From Campylobacterota bacterium (GTDB lineage: Bacteria > Campylobacterota > Campylobacteria > Campylobacterales > SZUA-545): DNA of 28,254 nt. Below the pieces are notes generated by a model. It searched no databases. It was not told the origin of the DNA and worked only from the letters and a program-made list of their open reading frames with translations. Below are positions 23,692-28,254 of the stretch, one piece after another. Positions within the stretch are counted from its first letter, which is position 1. The number at the start of each line of letters is the position of its first letter. Location: assembly GCA_003561815.1 (NCBI GenBank), contig PWVP01000137.1:1-28254 (forward strand), read 5' to 3'. The translations under genes and the position numbers were made by a program.

Positions 23692-26600
23692 TAGTCATCA
23701 TCTCCATTGTCGCCATCACCGTTGTCATCACGGGGGTCAGCAATGCTCTGCGCCCAGTCATCGTGGGTGCGGAGTGTCAGCCGGTCGTTGCCAGTCTCAA
23801 AGAGGCTACCCTCTGCGTTGCTCGGGAAGACACCGTAGTAGATCTGGCCCTCTCCGCCGGTCGTGCGGCTATAGAGATAGAACACTTCACCGCTATAGTC
23901 TGTGCTAAAGCCGATGGTGCCGATGCTGGTCCCATTGGGCAGCTCAAGCTGGGCGTACACAATGCTTCCACCACCAATCTGATCGAGCTCCACATTCTGC
24001 GGCTGGTAGACAAAGCTGCTGACACGGTTGATGCTATCGGCGCCGTTGTTATAGAACTGAACGCCGAAATCGCGTCCAGCCCAGCCAGGCCCGTAGGTGG
24101 TTCCACCCATAGTCAGGCTATCGTACAGATAGGGCTCGGTGGCATTCTGCTCACCGGCACCGACTGTCAGTACACCGGTCTCAGAGTACACCGCCGCAAA
24201 GGGCAGCACACGCATATTGGAGTAGACACCGTTGGCTACTTCATCGTTGTTGGCATGGACAAAGCGCAGGTCTTTTACGATGTCGCCATAGGCTGCATCC
24301 CACTCCGGCACGCCATCTTGAGTGGTCGGTGCTGTCTGGGCATCAGGATAGGCGATCGCATCACCCACATCTGCCAGCAGATCGATCACACTCTCTGTTG
24401 CGTTCTCATCACGCTCATCCACAGCCCGGGTATAGACCCAAGTAGGACTGGCATCCGAGACATTACCGTCGAAGATAACCACATGGCTGGCTCGGCCATC
24501 GCCACGAACGGTTACTGCTGAATCCTCCAGCGTCAGAGTCGGAGTAGCGGGCTTCACATAGTTCAGGCCGCCCTGGAGCTCTTCAGACTCACGGCCACCT
24601 AGACCGTCAGTTGCGGTGGTGGTGCTCTCAGCAGGACCAGCGCGATCAGCGGTGAATCCTGAAAGCTCGAAGTCAATCAGGCTTGCCGTAAAGTTCTGCG
24701 TACCGGTTCCAATCGCCCCGGTCGGCAGCAGCGGAATGCTTCGGCCATCGAGGGTGTTGACCACGGTGTAACTCTCGCCACTGGTGTAGCCGGTGCGCAC
24801 CAGACCGCCAACGGTGGACTGTACTTGGCCATCCATCCAGTTGAAGACATACGCCTCATCGCGATCAAGACGCTCAGGGTATCCGGGGCGGTTGCTAAAG
24901 TGCTTGTTCACCGCATAGTCACCCACCTCTGTACCGCTTACGGTCACCGGATTGGTGTAGCCATCCTCCAGGAAGACCCAGTAGCCACGCTCTTTTTGAG
25001 TCCAGAAGAGCTCAAACTCACCCGCATCGTTAAACCACTCGGCCGGGTCACGGGTCAGATCCAGTGCTTTCCAGCTTACGGTGCCGCCGTCGGCATCTTG
25101 AGTCACTGCCGTAATAATGCTCCGCGGCGTGTAGTTGTTCTCGGTCATGTGATAGATCGCGCCGCGTCCGGGGAAGTCATCCGCCCAGATGGGGCTAAAG
25201 CGCAGATCCTCTGTCGAGCGACCGCTTGCGGTGTTGGCAGTTGTGCCGCGCACCAGGTGACTGACCTGATAGACGCTACGAACAGCACCGTAGACGGTAT
25301 TGTTGTTATCCACTGTGCAGCTTCCGATATGGCAGAAGCCAAAGGGCTGCGCCCCATCTCCTTGCTGTACCGCGTAGTTCACAATGTCATTAGAGACAAA
25401 CATCACCGTGGCGTTGCCATCGGCCGGAGTCTCATCGTTGCCGGGATTGAGGGAGAAAGCGTGCACGGTGCCTGAACCGACAGCGTTGTTCCCTACAAGG
25501 TTGCTTGCATCTCTTGCAAAGGTCCCGTTAACCTCATGGGCATCCAGCCAAGCAGTGTTTTCACTTCCGGCTGCGATGCGGAAGCTCTCTGTGTAGATGC
25601 CGGTTACATTGACATCGTTGTGCAGATCGGCCAGGCGCACATGGAACTTCTCGCGAACGAAGAAGCGCTGCTCACCGGCAATCAAGAAGGCATCACTATC
25701 CACTGTGCCAGCGCCGATCGCAATTGCCAGTGCGCGGCCATTGATGCCGGCATCACCGTTTAGGCGATCGCTGAACGCAGCATCGCCAACAGAGGTGTTG
25801 TGATCCGCATCTGTCAACTCCAGATCGATTCCACCCTGCAGATCGTAGCCCTCAATGCTAAAGGGGGTGACATTGATGCGTGCCAAATCACGAAGATCGT
25901 CATCGGCCATCAAGTCAGCATTAATCCCCAGCGCCATAGCATACTCACCCGGTCGTGCACGCAGATAGCGCGCCTCAGCAGTATCATCGAGCGCCTCCAA
26001 GTGACTGGTGGTGTACTCCCGCGTGCCACTCAGGTTGGTTACGGCAGGAAGCGTCACATCAACAGTAGTGTCATGAATACCCAGATAGAAGGGCTTGTTT
26101 GAGAGCAGGACCAGATAGACATCCGTGCCGTCATTGGCCACATAGCAGCGTACATCCAGACGGTTCTGATTCTCACCTGCTGCGCCGGTGTTGCGATCGA
26201 CAACACTCTCGTTAAAGGTGTTACACACATCGATGCCATTAGTGCCAGGCGTCAAATCATTAGCGGCAACCGCAAAAGGCACGGAAGCCTCCCGGAAAGG
26301 ACCGGTGACATCCAGGTTTGTGCCGGCACCAAAAAGGGTCTCCACAGTATCGTTAGCCGGAATCACCAGACCGGTTGTGGCCTGACGGAGCGTGCCGTCA
26401 TTAAAGGCGAGCAGGTTCCAGCCGTCGCTGAGTTTGCCCTCATAATCGCTGGCACTGCGCATAGAGCTTCTTGTCAGCACGCCATGTACCGCATCATCAG
26501 CAGTGTCACCCTCAGTAAGTGTAGAGGCTGCATCGCGATCGAAGCGCACCCAGTAGCCGTAGCCGGGGCTGAGGTGTGCACTCAGGCTGGTGGAGTCAAT

Positions 26601-27569
26601 CATATCTTCCAGCGTCGAGTAGTCGCTGTCCGGGTGCAGATTGAGACCCATCTCGTCATTAGAGGCGAAGGTGGGGTACCACATCCCCTCAGCCGCACTG
26701 TAGCGGTACATGGTGAGGTTACCCTCAAGCACTTGGAAGTTGCTGGTGTTGAGCTCATCCCCATCGACGATATTGTCAGAGATGTTCATATCAAACGCCT
26801 GCGTAATCAGCGAGTAGCGATCCGCACTTGTCAAAACGGTGTCATCTACGGGATAGATGCGCGTGAGCCCATCGCCCAGCTGTGCCGGATTGTCGTAGGT
26901 GCGATCGTAGCTAAAGCGTGCGGTATAGACCCGCTGCACATCGCCCTCTTCTTCGTCGAAGTTAAAGACACTCTCTGTCTCATCGCTCGGATCAGCGACA
27001 CGGTTAAAGCTGATGCGGAAGGTTCGACCCTCCAGGCCCTGCGCCTGATAGACCACCATCACATCCGGTGCGCTGGCATCGGGTGACTGGATATACATCG
27101 TACGCATGCTAGAGCCGTAGCTCTTAGCGGGACGATCGTAGCCGATAGCCGCCACATTGGCTGCAAATATGCCGGCATCACCCAGTACGCGGATACCCGC
27201 TGTGGAGTGAAACGGCTGACTGTTGTTATGTTCCCAGCCTACGCCGACAACACCGTTGTCGCCTGCTCCGCCCGCCTGGAGCCCATAGAAGGTCCCGGTG
27301 GTGTGCAGGTTCAGATCACCTGTGGTGGTGTTACGATCCCAAGTGATGTTGTTGTCACTGTTGTGGTGACCGACCAACACATGGTTTACACCTCTTAAAT
27401 TTGGGGTTGCCCCCTCCTCGGTGTCGGAGTCGAGCACCGTATAGATGCCTCCGATACCGATCAGGTTCCAGCTGCCCTCTTTTACCGGTACGGCGTAGTT
27501 AGCCCACGCTGCCATCGGCAAAAGAAGCATCAAAGAAGCCGCTAAAAAAGCGGAACTAATCCTTTGCAT
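23691..27569 (-). CDS. Large secreted/surface protein, 1292 residues, unknown
   Basis: Unrecognised exported protein. The signal peptide ends at about residue 23 (FLAASLMLLLPMAAWA). The mature part is acidic, rich in Asp, Asn, Thr and Gly and poor in Cys (449, 475, 746, 751 seen). Two WNL segments (EGSWNLIGIGG near 32-41 and SDGWNLLAFND near 382-391) and two GYWV segments (YGYWVRFDR near 338-345 and RGYWVFLEDG near 861-870) suggest a duplicated WNL-to-GYWV beta module like those I associate with epsilonproteobacterial secreted proteins. It ends in an Asp/Asn/Gly tail (DDNGDGDNGDDD) that could bind calcium or be disordered. AAGGAGGAG gives a very strong ribosome binding site before ATG 27569. 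No sortase, autotransporter barrel or known adhesin domain is seen. Codon use is somewhat less GC-biased than upstream genes. Confidence 0.88.
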   Translation of the reverse strand: MQRISSAFLAASLMLLLPMAAWANYAVPVKEGSWNLIGIGGIYTVLDSDTEEGATPNLRGVNHVLVGHHNSDNNITWDRNTTTGDLNLHTTGTFYGLQAGGAGDNGVVGVGWEHNNSQPFHSTAGIRVLGDAGIFAANVAAIGYDRPAKSYGSSMRTMYIQSPDASAPDVMVVYQAQGLEGRTFRISFNRVADPSDETESVFNFDEEEGDVQRVYTARFSYDRTYDNPAQLGDGLTRIYPVDDTVLTSADRYSLITQAFDMNISDNIVDGDELNTSNFQVLEGNLTMYRYSAAEGMWYPTFASNDEMGLNLHPDSDYSTLEDMIDSTSLSAHLSPGYGYWVRFDRDAASTLTEGDTADDAVHGVLTRSSMRSASDYEGKLSDGWNLLAFNDGTLRQATTGLVIPANDTVETLFGAGTNLDVTGPFREASVPFAVAANDLTPGTNGIDVCNTFNESVVDRNTGAAGENQNRLDVRCYVANDGTDVYLVLLSNKPFYLGIHDTTVDVTLPAVTNLSGTREYTTSHLEALDDTAEARYLRARPGEYAMALGINADLMADDDLRDLARINVTPFSIEGYDLQGGIDLELTDADHNTSVGDAAFSDRLNGDAGINGRALAIAIGAGTVDSDAFLIAGEQRFFVREKFHVRLADLHNDVNVTGIYTESFRIAAGSENTAWLDAHEVNGTFARDASNLVGNNAVGSGTVHAFSLNPGNDETPADGNATVMFVSNDIVNYAVQQGDGAQPFGFCHIGSCTVDNNNTVYGAVRSVYQVSHLVRGTTANTASGRSTEDLRFSPIWADDFPGRGAIYHMTENNYTPRSIITAVTQDADGGTVSWKALDLTRDPAEWFNDAGEFELFWTQKERGYWVFLEDGYTNPVTVSGTEVGDYAVNKHFSNRPGYPERLDRDEAYVFNWMDGQVQSTVGGLVRTGYTSGESYTVVNTLDGRSIPLLPTGAIGTGTQNFTASLIDFELSGFTADRAGPAESTTTATDGLGGRESEELQGGLNYVKPATPTLTLEDSAVTVRGDGRASHVVIFDGNVSDASPTWVYTRAVDERDENATESVIDLLADVGDAIAYPDAQTAPTTQDGVPEWDAAYGDIVKDLRFVHANNDEVANGVYSNMRVLPFAAVYSETGVLTVGAGEQNATEPYLYDSLTMGGTTYGPGWAGRDFGVQFYNNGADSINRVSSFVYQPQNVELDQIGGGSIVYAQLELPNGTSIGTIGFSTDYSGEVFYLYSRTTGGEGQIYYGVFPSNAEGSLFETGNDRLTLRTHDDWAQSIADPRDDNGDGDNGDDD

Positions 27570-27599
27570 GACTCCTCCTTAGTTAAGGTTGTTCCTGCG

Positions 27600-27707
27600 C
27601 TATGCGCTCCACTTAGATACGCCCACTGCCCTGCAAAAGCCGGTTTTGGGGCGGAGAGTTGGTATCTCACTACCTACATCGTCAAACTGTCTGTTTGCTA
27701 AAGCCAT
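27600..27707 (-). CDS. Possible 35-residue small ORF in the leader
   Basis: ATG 27707 directly follows the TAA of the 16-codon frame (TAAATG) and opens a 35-codon frame beginning MALANRQFDDVG and ending VSKWSA, stop at 27600. It overlaps the predicted nested stems. It has no independent strong ribosome binding site and could be read by re-initiation. It could equally be a chance frame in a structured RNA. Confidence 0.22.
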   Translation of the reverse strand: MALANRQFDDVGSEIPTLRPKTGFCRAVGVSKWSA

Positions 27708-27758
27708 TTATTCCATCCCACCCTCCACATTTGGGGTGGGAGCAAGTGCTGTGTTCAC
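27708..27758 (-). CDS. Possible 16-residue leader peptide
   Basis: On the minus strand AAAAAGGAGG (27774-27765) is followed after 6 bases by GTG at 27758 and a 16-codon frame (VNTALAPTPNVEGGME) ending TAA at 27708. The ribosome binding site is nearly perfect, which is hard to explain otherwise in a non-coding gap. Translation would run through the TCCCACCC/GGGTGGGA hairpin and could control folding of the downstream leader, as in attenuation. The product sequence shows no obvious sensing run of one amino acid. The stop is directly followed by an in-frame ATG that opens a further 35-codon frame. Confidence 0.4.
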   Translation of the reverse strand: MNTALAPTPNVEGGME

Positions 27759-27783
27759 TTAATACCTCCTTTTTATTGATTTA

Positions 27784-28254
27784 TTAGTTTTGTGGGACAC
27801 TTGAAACCCATGTTAAACTTTTATCCGGCGGTGTCATGGCTGAACCCGGGATATTGCCCCGTAGACAGTAGTCGTTGGAGCGAATATAGAAGTGGCGACG
27901 ATCTGCTAACCCGAAAAGTACATGGGCCATCTGTAGCTCAAAACTGATCGTAACCGCCTCATGGGTGACAAACTGATAGCGGCCTAGATTGGTGTACTGA
28001 GGGTCGGCCGGCACATTGTTCAGTGCCGGATAGAAAAGGCTCACCTCAGAGTCCACCAGACCCGGCATGCGCGATCGGATATAGGCCATCTGATCGGGGC
28101 CAAACTGACCCTCGGTGCTCTGCCAGTCATCGCTGACCCGATAAAAGCCCGCCGTCACGCAAGCGCGCTCATCGTACTCCGGCTGCTCGCCGGGGCCTTG
28201 ATCGATCGGTGGAGGCGGTGGTCCACCCGGATCGCCCGGATCGCCCGGATCGCC
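27784..28254 (-). CDS. Exported-type protein with collagen-like triplets, 3' part
   Basis: The frame is open to the window edge, so only the last 156 residues are seen and the start lies outside. It opens with GDPGDPGDPGG, a Gly-X-Y triplet run, followed by a polyproline PPPPP hinge and an acidic linker. A C-terminal domain of about 125 residues begins at about RACVTAGFYRVSDDW and contains two cysteines, one near the start of the domain and one in NDYCLRGN; a disulfide loop is possible. The arrangement of a repeat or Pro-rich stalk plus a terminal domain fits a surface or pilus-associated protein, but no family is recognised. It is upstream of, and on the same strand as, the 1292-residue gene, separated by the structured leader. 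Confidence 0.75.
   Translation of the reverse strand, partial: GDPGDPGDPGGPPPPPIDQGPGEQPEYDERACVTAGFYRVSDDWQSTEGQFGPDQMAYIRSRMPGLVDSEVSLFYPALNNVPADPQYTNLGRYQFVTHEAVTISFELQMAHVLFGLADRRHFYIRSNDYCLRGNIPGSAMTPPDKSLTWVSSVPQN
28228..28254 (-). repeat. Three tandem 9-bp units encoding Gly-Asp-Pro
   Basis: CGGATCGCC is repeated three times without change up to the window edge and encodes GDP triplets on the minus strand. The array may continue beyond the window. Each unit keeps the frame, so copy-number change would alter stalk length only. Confidence 0.85.

Larger units (their letters stand above)
27570..27783 (-). promoter_or_regulatory. Highly structured leader of the large secreted-protein gene
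   Basis: This 214-base gap can fold into several stems. They are TCCCACCC/GGGTGGGA (27716-27723 with 27734-27741); CAAAC/GTTTG (27683-27687 with 27693-27697); GGTA/TACC (27661-27664 with 27671-27674); a nested element CGCCC/GGGCG (27620-27624 with 27649-27653) enclosing CAAAA/TTTTG (27634-27638 with 27644-27648); and GCGC/GCGC (27597-27600 with 27604-27607). GATAC (27616-27620) can instead pair with GTATC (27662-27666), which would exclude the GGTA/TACC stem. A cis-regulatory RNA is inferred; I do not recognise a known riboswitch class. Confidence 0.5.

Noticed and set aside
27620..27710. Possible cyclic di-GMP-I (GEMM) riboswitch, because GTAGGTAGTGAGATACC on the minus strand resembles one conserved stretch of that class.
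   Set aside because: The other conserved parts (GGGCAAACC and GACGCAAAGCC blocks) are not found at the right places, so the resemblance is too small to name the class.
1..28254. tRNA, rRNA, CRISPR arrays, insertion sequences, phage genes or toxin-antitoxin pairs.
   Set aside because: Looked for on both strands by eye; no cloverleaf, repeat-spacer pattern, transposase motif or terminal inverted repeats were found.

Overview
The window looks like a chromosomal segment of a Campylobacterota (Epsilonproteobacteria-type) bacterium. The evidence is gene order: hrcA-grpE-dnaK; a tig-clpP-(GGDEF-like)-def block; and folE-fliI divergent from tig, an arrangement I recall from Campylobacter jejuni (def-clpP-tig / folE-fliI). 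By eye the DNA is GC-rich for that phylum, with strong ATC/GCG/GCC/CTG codon preference. That suggests a free-living, possibly sulfur- or hydrogen-oxidising lineage rather than a host-adapted one, but the genus cannot be fixed from the sequence alone.

Layout. (1) 1-1350: 3' part of a membrane sensor histidine kinase. (2) 1347-4720: heat-shock operon hrcA-grpE-dnaK with a near-consensus sigma70 promoter, a CIRCE-type operator and a strong terminator. (3) 4783-5505: two small unrecognised proteins, the second with its own promoter and terminator. (4) 13809-5543, minus strand: a tightly overlapping six-gene operon, namely a membrane metallophosphoesterase, an RND pump permease, a short membrane-fusion protein, an ArgD-type aminotransferase, a TolC-type outer-membrane factor and a MidA-like methyltransferase. 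(5) 13885-14905, plus strand: an unknown 136-residue protein and an LPP20-like exported protein. (6) 20048-14902, minus strand: trigger factor, ClpP, a protein with a degenerate GGDEF domain, peptide deformylase and a YifB/ComM-type AAA ATPase, mostly overlapping. (7) 20177-22059, plus strand: folE and fliI. (8) 22849-22061, minus strand: a probable outer-membrane protein with a Pro/Gln-rich linker. (9) 28254-22952, minus strand: a cluster of exported proteins. These are a partial protein with collagen-like Gly-Asp-Pro triplets, a 1292-residue secreted protein, a four-cysteine periplasmic protein and a small lipoprotein.

How they work together. The housekeeping core handles proteins from birth to removal: trigger factor, deformylase, ClpP and DnaK/GrpE under HrcA control. 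The pump operon gives a complete tripartite exporter but has an amino-acid-biosynthesis gene between the adaptor and the TolC gene. The least familiar part is the exported-protein cluster. Its largest gene is preceded by a 214-base leader with several nested or competing stem-loops and a 16-codon reading frame behind a near-perfect ribosome binding site. Other unusual points are an Ala/Lys/Pro tail on trigger factor, the degenerate GGDEF domain, and about 20 copies of the octamer GCGATCGC (the HIP1 core of cyanobacteria). No tRNA, rRNA, CRISPR array or insertion sequence was seen, and no stretch over 300 bases lacks a gene.
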